This document shows positions 51,731 through 62,745 of a DNA stretch of 64,000 bases, piece after piece. Under the pieces are notes generated by a model. It did no database searches. It saw nothing but the letters and a program-made list of their open reading frames with translations, and was not told where the DNA came from. Both the position numbers and the translations under genes were made by a program. The DNA is taken from contig JABYQR010000133.1 of the NCBI GenBank assembly GCA_022592445.1, positions 46,734-110,733 of the forward strand, in the 5' to 3' direction. Position 1 is the first letter of the stretch; each line of letters starts with the position of its first letter. The stretch comes from Cytidiella melzeri. Its lineage: Eukaryota > Basidiomycota > Agaricomycetes > Polyporales > Irpicaceae.

Positions 51731-53647
51731 CTATCTGCCAGGATGTCCGGCAGAAGGTAGATCGTGATGCATCTGGATGATTTGGCGTCTCAGATCTAAT
51801 TTCTGATCTTTGGGGATGTAGACTTTTCCACGGTATAGGAGTAACCCGTTCTCAAAATTCCATTTCTCTAGTGATTTCTTGAACTCCCTAGGACCAGAGT
51901 TAAGTAACTGCTGATAGTCCTTGGTAACTTCGTCGTTCATGAGTGCTTCCTTGACCCGTCTTAGGATTTCATCGTTGTTGATAGGCGAGTCATGAGAGTT
52001 TTCGATAGCAGAGATAGCAAAAAACTCTGGTTTAAGGAGAATTTTGTCCTCGTTATTAGAATTTACCCCCTCTTCATGATCTGGCCTCCTGGACAGAGGA
52101 TCTGCGGTAAGCATGGTCTTTCCGGGTTTGTGCCGGAGCACGAAATTGAATCGTGTGAGGTATAATGCCCATTGCGCTTGTCTCCGAGTCAGCTTCTGGG
52201 CATTCCTGAAATATGTCAGGTTTTGGTGATCCGACCATATTTCTACGGCAATCGGATGTCCCTCCAGATGTTGACGATACTCTTCCAGGGCGCGGATAAT
52301 AGCCAACAACTCTTTATCGTATATCTCATAATTACGTTCATGGATGTTGAGTGATTTAGAGTAGAAGGCTACTGGATGCCACAGCTTGTCAGCTGGGTCC
52401 AGTTGTGATAGTACCGCTCCTGTAGCAAAGTCGCTAGCGTCTGTTTCCAGACGGAAAGGGTTTTCGTCATCTGGTATTCTCAGAATGGGTGCTGACGCAA
52501 AAGCCTGTTTCAGACTTTGGAAGGCCTGTTCCTGAGCATCTTTCCAGATCCAGGGTTGGTCCTTCTTTGTAAGAATAGTGAGCGGTTTTGCATGTTTAGC
52601 AAAGTCCTTGATGAAACGCCGATAGAAGTTGGCGAAGCCTAAGAAGGCTTGGACTTGCTTAACCTTTTCAGGTCGCGGCCACTCAGTAACTCCGGTGAGT
52701 TTGGCTGGATCCATCTCGATGTGTCCGTGAGAAATGATCATGCCTAGATATTCAATGCGATCTTTTTCAAAAAAGCATTTTTCCGGTTTGGCAAATAGAT
52801 CGTTCTCGCGTAGACGCTTGAGCACTTCCTGTGTGATGCGACGGTTTTCCTTCTTGTCTTCAGTGAAGATGAGGATGTCGTCGAGATACACCATGACATG
52901 TCCTTCTAAGATCAAATCACTCAGAATTTCATTCATCATGGCTTGGAACGTTGCAGGTGCGTTGCTGAAACCGAAGTACATCACCTTGACTTCGAAAAGA
53001 CTACGGTGTGTGATGAACGCCGTCTTCCATTCGTCACCCTTTCGGATGCAAACGTTATTGTATCCCCACCTAAGATCAATTTTTGAGAAGACCTTAGCCT
53101 TGCTTAACGAATTGATTAAATTGTTGATGCGAAGTATGGGGTACCGGTTTTTCACCGTGATGTCGTTCAGTTTTCGGTAGTCTTGTACAAGGCGTAACGA
53201 GCCATCTTTCTTCTTGACAAAGAACACAGGTGCTGCAATCGGACTTTTCGATTTGCGGATGTAACCTTTTTGGAGCTCCTCTTTGATCCATTGATCTAGA
53301 GAATTCTTTTCCATTGGAGACAGCGGGTATAGTTTAGCCGCTTTGGGAAGGGAGGCACCTTCCTCAAATTCGATCGCGTGATCGTACGGTTTGCATAACG
53401 GCATGCGTTCTGATTTTTTCTTTGAAAAGACGTCACCAAATTTCCATAGATATTTTGGTACTAATGGTTTCCAATTGACGGATTCTTGTTCGTCAAAGCC
53501 GTCTTCAAAGCCCTCATCTTCCTTTTCAGAAAGTTCAGCGATTATTTCTGCTATTTCTTGGTCTTCTGGATCGTCTAAGTCAATCCAGTGGATGTGAGGG
53601 TTGTCCGGGTTGACACTTCTTATTCCGTCCAGGTTGTCTGACACCAA
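51731..53647 (-). CDS. gypsy reverse transcriptase and RNase H
   Basis: 638 codons in one open frame. The RT fingers have AAKLYPLSPMEKNSLDQWI and PVFFVKKKDGSLRLVQDYR. The palm has FSKIDLRWGYNNVCIRKGDE, FSNAPATFQAMMNEIL and the active site MVYLDDILIF. The thumb has KPEKCFFEKDRIEYLGMIIS and ANFYRRFIKDFAKHAKPL. RNase H has LETDASDFATGAVLSQ, YEIYDKELLAIIRALEEY and EIWSDHQNLTYF, and the linker ends in a HHDLPSAGHPGR segment that belongs to integrase. Upstream the frame is separated from protease by stops, so translation from this allele is doubtful. Confidence 0.9.
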   Translation of the reverse strand: MVSDNLDGIRSVNPDNPHIHWIDLDDPEDQEIAEIIAELSEKEDEGFEDGFDEQESVNWKPLVPKYLWKFGDVFSKKKSERMPLCKPYDHAIEFEEGASLPKAAKLYPLSPMEKNSLDQWIKEELQKGYIRKSKSPIAAPVFFVKKKDGSLRLVQDYRKLNDITVKNRYPILRINNLINSLSKAKVFSKIDLRWGYNNVCIRKGDEWKTAFITHRSLFEVKVMYFGFSNAPATFQAMMNEILSDLILEGHVMVYLDDILIFTEDKKENRRITQEVLKRLRENDLFAKPEKCFFEKDRIEYLGMIISHGHIEMDPAKLTGVTEWPRPEKVKQVQAFLGFANFYRRFIKDFAKHAKPLTILTKKDQPWIWKDAQEQAFQSLKQAFASAPILRIPDDENPFRLETDASDFATGAVLSQLDPADKLWHPVAFYSKSLNIHERNYEIYDKELLAIIRALEEYRQHLEGHPIAVEIWSDHQNLTYFRNAQKLTRRQAQWALYLTRFNFVLRHKPGKTMLTADPLSRRPDHEEGVNSNNEDKILLKPEFFAISAIENSHDSPINNDEILRRVKEALMNDEVTKDYQQLLNSGPREFKKSLEKWNFENGLLLYRGKVYIPKDQKLDLRRQIIQMHHDLPSAGHPGR

Positions 53648-54178
53648 ACGTCCCTTAGGTAACTCAAGTTCATCGATCTCTTCTTGAGTTACAGTGATGT
53701 TTTTAAGAGCTCTTGGGGCACAGAGTTCAGGACATCTGGTAAATCTTCACTCGCCATTTGCCCAATCTATCTCTGGATTGTGGCAGTGTAAGAAGGTCAT
53801 CCCGATAATCATTTGTTTACTACCAAGATCAGTAATGAGCATGTGTTGTCTTGCTCTGTGCAAACCTATTTCTAGGTAAGCATGTACTGAGTGAGTGATT
53901 TAACCATCTTTATTGGGAGTACCGTCGACGTTGATGACGTTAAACGGTGATGCCAGTTGGTTTGTTACCAGATTGTTACTTTCAACCACTGACTTACTGA
54001 TGAACGTGGTTGTGGCTCCTGAATCTACCAGAGCTTTGACCTGCACTTTCTTTCCATATACCCAAATTGTAACCGGTAGAAAAAATGAATTCTTAGAACG
54101 CGCTACATTTTTGACAGTATCTACGGTACAAAGATCGAGGGTATCAGGGTCTAAGCGTTCATGTTTGCAGGGAGTCAC
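53648..54178 (-). pseudogene. gypsy aspartic protease region
   Basis: The frame 54178-53900 has VQVKALVDSGATTTFISKSV, the DSGA active site of a retroviral-type aspartic protease, preceded by LPVTIWVYGKK. It stops at TAA after TPNKDG. The continuation, with HMLITDLGSKQMIIGMTFLH and HNPEIDWANGE, is recognisable up to a TGA and then leads to RT. At least two nonsense changes separate protease from RT. Confidence 0.8.
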
Positions 54179-55658
54179 ATGACACTTCGGAAAAAATCCT
54201 TGCCCTTGGTCGGCTTTTTCCCTTTACCCTTGTCAGGGGACGGGTGAGGAGTTGAAGGTTCATCATCTTCGGTTGGAACCTCCTCAATATGAGCCGCCAA
54301 TTCTAAACGCGCGGTATTTACGTTTTTTGTTTTTGACGACGAAGCCTTAGGGGCTTCGGCCTTGCTGTCCAATCCAGAGTCCTCGGCATCTGCTGCCCGA
54401 ATCTTCTTCGGTGCCGAAGACTTGCCATCCTTCTTCACTTCCTTCTTCTTATCATTGGGCTTCTTCTTCAGGCCATTGAGGTTACATTCGTCCGTATTAT
54501 GTCCTTTGGACTTGTGAATGTGACAGAACTTTTCCAACTTTTCAGTCGAGTTCACCTCTTTGCCCTTGCCCTTGTTCCACTTCTCATTCTTCTTCTTCTT
54601 TTTTTCCGCAGCGTCCACCTCCATAGGAGTAGACGTATCCTTTTCCTTCGCAAAGATCTGGCCCTGCGCTTTCTCCGGATAGACCTTCTTGTGGATGTCG
54701 AGCAAGAGGTCAGGAACTGAGGCCATGTTGTCGGAATTTGATTTTCATCTTTTCCGATCATGACAAGCCTCATGTCCTTCTCAATGACGTGCTTGAGCTT
54801 GTGAATCAACAAGTCGTCCTCATATCCAGAAAGCCTGCCAAGCGTACGGAAACGTTCCGCATACTTGACGAAGTTCTTGTGTGCCAGATCTGTATTGTTG
54901 AACAAGGCATTGAGCTCCTTTCGAGCACCTTCCTTGTCGTCCCGTTGCCCATATCGCACCTTGAGCTCGTTTTCGAACTCTTCCCACATTCCGATTGTTG
55001 ACCCTTCGTTAACTTCTTGATCCACGGCTCCATGTATTGAGCCGCCGCGCCTGAGAGCCGGTTCATCGCACGGCAATACGTTGCCTGTCAGTAGCAACGT
55101 TCTCGTGGACAAGCCACAGAGAGATCTTATTCAACCACTCGTTGAACTTGACCTTGCCGTCGTGCCGTTGAATTCCGGAGGTTCGCCAATCTTGGGCTGG
55201 CGCGAAGATCCTCCTTGTCCTTGAGACAAGGGAAGCTGATTAATCTGGTTGACCACATTTGTGATCGTCGTTTTGACCATATCCAGGTCAGTGTCCATGC
55301 GCTGGACTTGGGTGTCAGCAGCGCACTGCGAATATAGGTCTTGAGCGACCTTATCCACATATTCCTGGAGGTTATCCTCCAGGAGCAACAGCTGGTTGTT
55401 CCAGATAAGAACCATTTGATTCATCATGTTGTGGACGATGGCAGCAGTTGCTCCACCTTCAACCGTACGAGTAAAAGCCCTTTGGGCCGTGTTTAGGTTG
55501 TGGTAGATGTGCTGCTCAAAATTCTCCACAGAAGGATTGTAAACAATTGCCGTGATCTTGCCAAAAGTCACGGAGTGGGTGAGGTTGGCAGCAGCGGAGG
55601 CAGTGTTGGATCCGGCGTTAGATTGAGAGGCCATTGCTTCTAATTTCTTAGTTAGCAA
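54175..55658 (-). pseudogene. gypsy gag, frameshifted
   Basis: Gag starts near MASQSNAGSNTASAAANLTH (55634). It reads through a helical region (MVLIWNNQLLLLEDNLQEYV) to EPPEFNGT and then shifts frame at about 55170. KVKFNEWLNKISLWLVHENV follows, then MNRLSGAAAQYMEPWIKK in another frame, then MWEEFENELKVRYGQRDD and LGRLSGYEDDLLIHKLKHVI, then a further shift to LLLDIHKKVYPEKAQ. The C-terminal part has a Cys/His cluster CHIHKSKGHNTDEC followed by a Lys-rich region. Capsid and nucleocapsid parts are present but in at least four frames, so no full Gag can be made. Confidence 0.8.
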
Positions 55659-55804
55659 AGCATAAGCGAAATACTATTTCTAGTATAAGAAGAAGAGAAA
55701 CACCACTTTTCACACATTGAACTCTTGTCAGAGTTATTTTCACACATTAAATCCTTTTCAGGAAGTTGTCACCAAGTAAAATGAGGCTTGTCAGCCCATA
55801 CATT

Positions 55805-56584
55805 TTATTCCATTTCCGCATATACAAAGGCGTTCATGTCAAACAGCCATTCTAGTAGCTCTAGGATATAGCCCCATCTCCGATGTATGTCTACAAAACT
55901 AATCCTGCCTAAACTCTTCAAGTCCTTTTTCAGCATTCTCCATTCCCTATTCGACATCTTGTCCGTGTGATTCTCCTTGAACCATTGTTTGATCATGAAG
56001 ACACGACCAATCAGCAGCTGTGCTTTTTCTCGACGAGTGTTGAGCTGGTGGCTAGAAGATTGCCCACCACTCGCGAAGGATGCATCCAACTTCTTGAGCA
56101 CAGGCTCAAGCCGTTGGCAAGCTGCCATGACCATTAGTTTGAATTCCTGTTGACAAAGCATAAGCTTTGTTTTTCAGAAGTGAAGGGTGGCGGGAAGAGG
56201 AGAGGGAGTAGGAATGTAAGCGCGTTGGTTGTGCTCTTCGATACGCTGGAGAAGGGTAAGCTTTTCAGCCTGTTCCTTCTCCTGCTTCTCAATCCGGTTA
56301 AGAAGACTTAGTTGAGACATGAGGTGGGAGACCTTTCTCATGCAGTCTTGATCCTCCTCATGTTCAATGGTGGTGCAAGCCTGCTCTTCGAGGTCAATCC
56401 TCTTGATGAGAGGCTTGTTGTCAGGATACTTGAGCCGGCGAGGCTTGCCAGCATCCTTGAACTTGTCGAGTGTCTCCTTGGAGACGGTGAGGCGTTCCTG
56501 AAGTCCGGTGACTTCATTACGGACAGGGATGGAGTAGGGGGCCTTGCGGCCAGACTTAGCAGCAATGAAGCGGGAAATGGGCAT
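55805..56584 (-). pseudogene. gypsy extra 5' frame(s) between LTR and gag
   Basis: Two frames in the same phase are separated by one TGA (56174-56176): 56584-56174 starting MPISRFIAAKSGRKAPYSIP and 56161-55805 starting MLCQQEFKLMVMAACQRL. Part one has a basic N-terminus, KETLDKFKDAGKPRRLKYPD and a coiled-coil segment (LLNRIEKQEKEQAEKLTLLQ). Part two is helical, with REKAQLLIGRVFMIKQWFKE and SFVDIHRRWGYILELLEWLF. I recognise neither. Gypsy elements normally start with gag here. Part one shares its motif order with the VPKD family at both window edges (a P-R/K-x-Y segment, then a charged helix ending LLQRIEE or LAERIEK), which suggests a common origin; the similarity is weak. Confidence 0.55.
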
Positions 56585-56641
56585 GGTGACTGTGTGTGAC
56601 AGTGCGTGATGAGCTTGACAGCTCAGTGATGTGCGGAACAA

Positions 56642-57164
56642 ATCTCCTTAAAGGAGAGGTCCTGTGTGTGCGTGGGGTAGTGCCGGCGTCGGCCTGGACT
56701 CTCTCTCCAGGTCCGGTGGTGTAAGGATCTCCGTCATGGTTCCACCCATGCGGCAAATGGTTGGCAGATCAGTATTACACTGACCCTAAGTCCGGCCAGA
56801 ACAAGTTACCCGTCTTTGTGCCTAGGTACTCATGGGCTTCAAGTCCTGTTGTCTAGCTCTTATAACGAGCTGTCTGACACCAGACTCCACTATCGCCTGT
56901 GGGGAGGCACACTTTCATCATGTTGGCATAATGCTAACCCCTGCTCTGATCAGCTCTAGGAGCGTCGGGCGAGAGGGTGATTCAAGTTGTGCGCATCAAG
57001 GCAAGGCCTAGACACGACTACCACTTAGAGCCTATGGTCCAGCTACCTCTATTTCTAGAGGATTTGTAGAGGGGCCCACGCACAGGCACAAGACCTAGAA
57101 GAAAGGGGAAAGAAACCTCCAGCACGTCCAGAGACGTGAGGGAGTAGGGGCAGTCTTATCCAAA
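56642..57164 (-). other. gypsy leader with candidate primer-binding site
   Basis: No frame. Two bases after the 5' LTR on the element strand is TGGATAAGACTGCCCC (57162 downwards), a TGG-starting candidate primer-binding site. I cannot assign its tRNA. Confidence 0.5.
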
Positions 57165-57889
57165 TGTAACAGTTAAGGTTACTACTCACCAGATAAGTTG
57201 ATAAACTGGGGGGAGTTGATGGAGATAGAGAGTAAGAGGTGTGGTGAGCGAAGTACTGTGAGGTACTGAGTAGTCCTAGTTCAACAGAGTGGATAAGACT
57301 GAGGGGATATACCCTCAGGAGTGCCTCTATATATACATGAAGGGGAGGACCCCAGGTACTACCCTAAGACCCCTATTACCTACATGAGTAAGCGAAGTAA
57401 TCTACCTTACTAAGCATGCCCTATGCCCTAGTGGTGCCACTTCAATAATCAACCAATAGCAATTGTCCCCATGACCTGACCCCATGACCCAGCTCCAAGG
57501 CTAGACTTGTTCTAGCTTGTTCTAAGACAAGGCTAGACTTTTCCAGAAGGTTCTAAGAACTATGACATCATCTAATGGAATGTTCTAAACTATGACATCA
57601 TAGTTCCAGCATGTTCCACAATGTTCCAGAGAGTTCTATCATGTGATACACAGATAAGGAAAGGAGCGCATCAGCGCATCAGAGACAGGAGGTGCATCAG
57701 CGCATCAATTGATAGGCACTGAGAATGAGCGCCGGAATAGGCGCCTGATAAGCGCCAGATAAGCGCTGAATAAGCACCTAAATAGACGCCGGATAAGCGC
57801 TGGATAAGCGCTTGACAGGCGCTTAAATATTCCAATAATACCGTTGCCTGGTAAGGCAAGTCTTGTAGAAACATTGAAAATCTGTGACA
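57165..57889 (-). repeat. gypsy 5' LTR
   Basis: 725 bp, same length as the 3' LTR with six substitutions. TATATATA box near 57330 (plus coordinates) and the GCGC tandem block at 57728-57825. Confidence 0.93.
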
Positions 57890-57894
57890 GCATC

Positions 57895-59618
57895 AATAGC
57901 GTTCGAGTGAACCGAATTATGGCACAAGGCCGAAGTGGTCAATAAGCAACATATACTACTATGATTGATACTTAGATTGTCTTAGCAATTCATGTCTGCC
58001 CTGCAGAGCTTCGAAAGTATGTTGTCACGCTGTAAGTTGTGTGACATAAAGAGCTCCGTGACGTTACTTGCGCCATTGCGCCTGGCGCAAGGAAAAGGTA
58101 GAAATGGCGCAAGGACAGCGCTAAATTTGGCGCAAGGGTAGAAATGGCGCAAGGCGGGCGCTAAATCTAGCGCAATGCCTGGCAAATTGACAAAATGTTT
58201 CAACTTATGTGAGTAATCATCTAATTATTTTCAAGAACCTGCACATCACTATTGCTAACACATAGAACAAGACAAATATTTCACTTCTTGCTATCTGCTT
58301 GTACAATGTGTATCTTATGCATCTGAAATGTTCTTGAATGTTTACTTGCAGAACTAATCTACCCCTCTTTAGCACCTTTTCAATGGAAAATTAACAACAA
58401 TAATATCTTTTTTCACCTACAAATGTAAGATCCAATTTTTTTTGAAAGGACTGCCCAATAATATATGAGTTTATAAACATCTACCTTGGACCTGACAGGG
58501 TTACAATACCTGGCACTGAGCTTTATGTTGCATTGTTGTGCAATGTTGAATTCCCACCTGTATCTTACCACCTATACCTTATATTGTAGTATATCACAAT
58601 GTCACATTCTACTTGTTATTTATATAAGACTGCAGTATTCACTGTTCATGCTTATATTGCTGTACATACTGTACTGCAGCGCAATGTTTCGAAGCAGTTG
58701 CATCCCAATAAGGTACATAGGTAGTGGCAGTTCCCATGTATTGAGCAGCACAGTGGTAATACCAGGGATAAACAGCTTACTAACAGTACAATGTGTTGTA
58801 AGCGCAGGGTTTTGAAGTGCGCAGGGGAAGGGGGCTCAAATCAGAGAACACAATGTTATTAGGATAGCTACAAAAATACAGGGATTTTATATTATTTGGG
58901 CAAAACAAATAAGACAAAAAGAGAATTCTGAAACGGGTAATCCAGACTAAGCACCTTCCATGATATCTGGATGCCATGAAGGCTCGGAAAGGAACAAGTT
59001 CTGGACCCTTGTGTTTTGGAATCCCGGGTGGCATCCAATACCACCGTGTCGACCTGACTCACCTTCCCTTGTGTCCATCCCTTTCTCTGCTTGCACTCAT
59101 TTGCCACTTCTACCTTGATTCTCACCACTCCCCTCTCGTGCCAAGCAAGCCTAGGCACTTGACATCATTCATGTTTCCTTTTACTCTTGTAAGTGTAAAA
59201 GTCTTGTGTTTCTTTACTTTGTCAAATTACCTACTTGTAGCTAAATCAACTACCGCTTGTAGTATATAAGCAGGCTCCTACCCAGCCGTCCTTTTGAGCG
59301 TCGGAGGCTATGTCTTGAGGGACTTAACTAGATAAATAATAAACGACATAAACCAATTATAGACATGTATTGATATTAGTAATCAACATCATTACATAAG
59401 CTATCAAATAAGGACATGCATTAACTTTCCCAACCTTAATCCTCCGATGCTCTCTAGGACGGCTGGCACCAAACAACTGTAAATAGTGGGCTCCGGAGTA
59501 ACAAGCGCCTTCCCTACCCAAACGGGAACCGGTAGCCTTTGTGGCGTCCGCGTTATCTGTCCGAGTCGCTGCGGCACAGGAGTAGTAAATAAATCTTGAA
59601 TTCTCACCACGCTCAGCT
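57895..59618. other. Gene-poor, A/T-richer region
   Basis: No gene is supported. It holds the 58067-58180 GCGCAAG repeats, several homopolymer runs and the 5' flank of the DUF6589 relic. Short frames on both strands are leucine/tyrosine rich and show no motifs. Confidence 0.5.
58097..58176. repeat. Two tandem 40-bp units with GGCGCAAGG and GCGCTAAAT
   Basis: Units 58097-58136 and 58137-58176 each read GGTAGAAATGGCGCAAGG, three variable bases, then GCGCTAAAT and a GCGCAA. Flanking bases hold further TTGCGCC and GGCGCAAGG palindromic copies. Confidence 0.75.
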
Positions 59619-62323
59619 ATGTCTAGTCATATCCGAGAAATCCTAGCTCACATGGAACGCCAGAGGATCAGTTTGGCTGAGCTCACAGCCTCTGTGTTGC
59701 TGCATCGAGGTTTTCAGCATCCATTCCCATTCCTTCTTCAAGATCTCGTCGCACGCGCCGCCGAAATCCACGGTGTCCTCTATCAACGCGCAGAGTGTCG
59801 GGATACCACCGTTTTGTGGGCACATGACTGCATGACTGTGGTATACTCATCTACGCTCCATGATCTATTATGTAATGATTGCAATCTTCATTTCAATATC
59901 ACCTACGCCAAGCCACAACAAATTTGAGAGTTTTGTATGGAGGATATGGCGACGACAATCTGGAAACAGCAGCCAATGCTATGGTCGCTGATATACCGCC
60001 TATTTGCTAGTGATATGTCAACTGGTGACGAGGAGCCTGGCAGTGGGAGGGGTGACTCAGATGATGAAGCCGATGGAGGTGACAACGAGAGAGTGGCCGG
60101 CAACGACTATCCATGGAGGAGTATGCAGGGTAGAAAACTGCGTGCAATGAGAGAGATTGTGAGCTCACATATTAATCTTCAAGCTGACATACTCACATCC
60201 TTGATGACAGAAAACTGTGACTATATTGAGCCAGCTGCTGCAGTCGCAATACATGAGGTGTAATACACTTCAGAGCGTGATGTGGATATTTCTTCATTCG
60301 TGCAACACACCCGAAAAAGTGATCAAGGTCCTCACTCGCATGGGGATCTCTGTCTCCCTGACTTCAATACATCGAGCAATACACTCTTTGAAGTCAGAGT
60401 GTTCCACCGACATTCAAAGATTAGGACGTACCCTATCTGCATCTTACGCTTACGACAACTTCAATGTCAAGTTCTCAACCAGAAGTCCAACTGTTGACAG
60501 TTCTGAAGATTCAATGGTTCACCTCACATCTGGCACCCTCATCCGTTTAGAGCATGGTGTCACAGAAGACGATCTCCGCTGTGCTGATGAGCTCTGGAAC
60601 AAGAGCTCCAATAATCTCCATGCTAAAAATCCCATCCCCTTCCTGCCATACCAGACACTGCAGTTTCTCCACACTCTACACCCTGAGGACCATGACAACA
60701 GTGCCCCTCGTCTCACCAGACAAGGTTTGTTCCGTTTGTATCTGTTCAAGAAAACACTATTCAGATACGGCCCACAATATTTCAAGGACTTGCAGCAGTC
60801 ACTTGCCGCTCCCGATCCTGTCGAGCAGATACCCGTCTGTAAAGCGCACTAAGTTCCCTTGCGTGCGATGGATATCAACCAGTCAAAAGAATCTGGCAAC
60901 ATTGATGCACTTCTTGAGATGCTCACTCAAGCTGGTGTTGGCGATGCGGAGACCGCGGCAAAGGCCAAGACTGAGATGGCCGACATTGGAGATATGGTTC
61001 AGCTGGTTCACGGCGACCTCGGAACAATGGAGCGAGTGCTCAGTGCCATGGAGAGGAGAGCCATTGATGTGACATCTACTGCTAGATTGCAGTTTGTTGT
61101 CTTTGTGTTTGGGCTATTTCACTTGAAGATGGCCGCTGCAGATGCACTATGGCGGCTTCTCGTAACTCCCGAACAATCTTGCAAAGACGCTACAAGTTTT
61201 ATGTCATTTGTTGCAAAATTACGCCCCACTTGTACAGGAAAACTCACCAACAATGCAACATTTTGCGAGCAGCATGAGCTGATCAACCACGTTGGAGAGG
61301 TGTTGCGTTTAGATGCATGGCGCGTAGAAGCAAGACGTGGTGGTTATCTCACATTGGAGAGGTGGGGAGAGCCCAAGCCGTCGCTCGAGGCTATTGACCA
61401 ATTTGCCAAAACACTTGTCAGTGAGTATGTGGAGGGAGAAGGAACAAATCTTTACCAGCAAAAGAATCACCCAGACACACAACGTGATAAGCAGCACGAG
61501 AACATCATGAGGACCCATCATTACCTACTCCTCTATGAGGAACTCAGCTATGCCATGAACGAGGGAGACATTGGTCATGTCGAGACACTTTTCTGGCCGT
61601 GGATACAAATCTTTCACTCAGTTGGAAAGCATAAATATGCAACTCGGATGCTACTCTTCATGCACCAGCTGTATAAAGTCTACCCGGAAGGTTTGAGGTG
61701 AGTGATACTGCTCACAGAATGTTCAAGTTTGTGGAGAGCTTACCAAGGTCAAAATGCAATATAGACAAGCTGTTCGGTACAACATCCTGGTTAATCCAAC
61801 AGGCAAATCCCATCAATTCCGGGCTGTAGACTGGGTTGTTGAGCTATTGAACTTATTCATCAAGGAGTTCTATGGCGGCGAAGGACTCAACTACACCAAG
61901 AAGCGGATTCTTGATGAATCTGCTCTGGTTCTAATATACCGCAACTGCCACAAAGTCTTTGAACAGAACTTCCTTCTTTCCGGGCTAACCTATGCACACG
62001 CAGCAAAAGACATGGCTGCAACGTTCGAGGGAGTTTTACAATATATTCAGACTCTTGACGGGAGTCCCAACAAACACATTACAGGACGAGGTGCAAAGTA
62101 TGAACTACCTAACGCAATTGGCCACGGGGCAGCTATCATCATGGCGGAGGCAAACCTTCAAGAACAAGATGGCCGTGGAGATGTTGAGATGATGGAAAAA
62201 GAAGAGTGGTTGATGTGGGAAGAAATTGAAAGGGGTGGTGCAACAGGAGTAGGAGACGAGGACTACTGGGATCTGACAGACACTATTAGCGCAGAAGACT
62301 TAGCGGCTAAAGGTGCTATCTAA
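59619..62323 (+). pseudogene. DUF6589-domain protein, with stops and a frameshift
   Basis: From memory this matches the DUF6589 family of mushroom-forming fungi: CNTLQSVMWIFLHSCNTPEK, MGISVSLTSIHRAIHSL, YAYDNFNVKFSTRSPT, VPLRAMDINQSKESGN, GLFHLKMAAADALWRLL, LRPTCTGKLTNNATFCEQHE, HVGEVLRLDAWRVEA and, after a GT-AG intron at 61699-61765, RQAVRYNILVNPTGKSHQFR. Three defects are visible: TGA at 59925-59927 (QQI/EFCMEDM), a frameshift near 60240-60260 before CNTLQS, and TAA at 60850-60852 before VPLRAMD, where related proteins have Gln as I recall. The last exon is open with an acidic tail. The function of the family is unknown; its dispersed multi-copy pattern suggests a mobile-element link. Confidence 0.7.
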
Positions 62324-62745
62324 CTTACGCCGTAACAGCTGCATTTTCTTTGTGTAGACCAGTAGGCGTAGCTGTTTGAGCTTTCATTGGGAAATCAAGA
62401 CTCCGGCCTAGTGGCAGACAAATAATGCAGTCAGATCAGTAATTATATGGTAGGTCACAGCAGTGGGTGAACTCACGTGTATGTCCCTGTCTGTTGCACG
62501 CGCTACACTTCACGTTCTTCTTTGTGGACAGCAAGGAGTAGGCCGCGCTTGTCGAAGCGTTGTTTTCAAGGTCTTGCGCCGCAGGTTGGCATTGGCGAAG
62601 TGGCGTGGTAGCATAGAGGCCCGTAACGGGATAGTGTCTGCCATACATACATGCATCAGTACGCATCATGGACAGTAACTAGCAGACATACCCTTGTATA
62701 ATCAGCATAAGTGCGCCTCCAAATTTGCGCGCCCTTCTCCACTTG
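62324..62745. other. Spacer after the DUF6589 relic
   Basis: No gene or repeat recognised. Confidence 0.5.

Larger units (their letters stand above)
49530..57889 (-). mobile_element. Ty3/gypsy chromovirus-type retrotransposon, decayed
   Basis: 8360 bp on the minus strand with 725-bp LTRs (six differences by eye), perfect GCATC target duplications (49525-49529 and 57890-57894), polypurine tract, protease, RT, RNase H, integrase and a chromodomain. gag contains at least three frameshifts and pol has several in-frame stops, so it cannot move on its own. Two extra open frames lie between the 5' LTR and gag. Confidence 0.93.

Noticed and set aside
56556..56756. Short frame upstream of the gypsy extra frame
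   Set aside because: Overlaps the start of the better-supported frame in another phase and has no motif.
58486..58815. Plus-strand 109-codon leucine/tyrosine-rich frame that looks membrane-like
   Set aside because: Lies in an A/T-rich intergenic stretch; composition alone explains the hydrophobicity, and there is no neighbouring gene structure.
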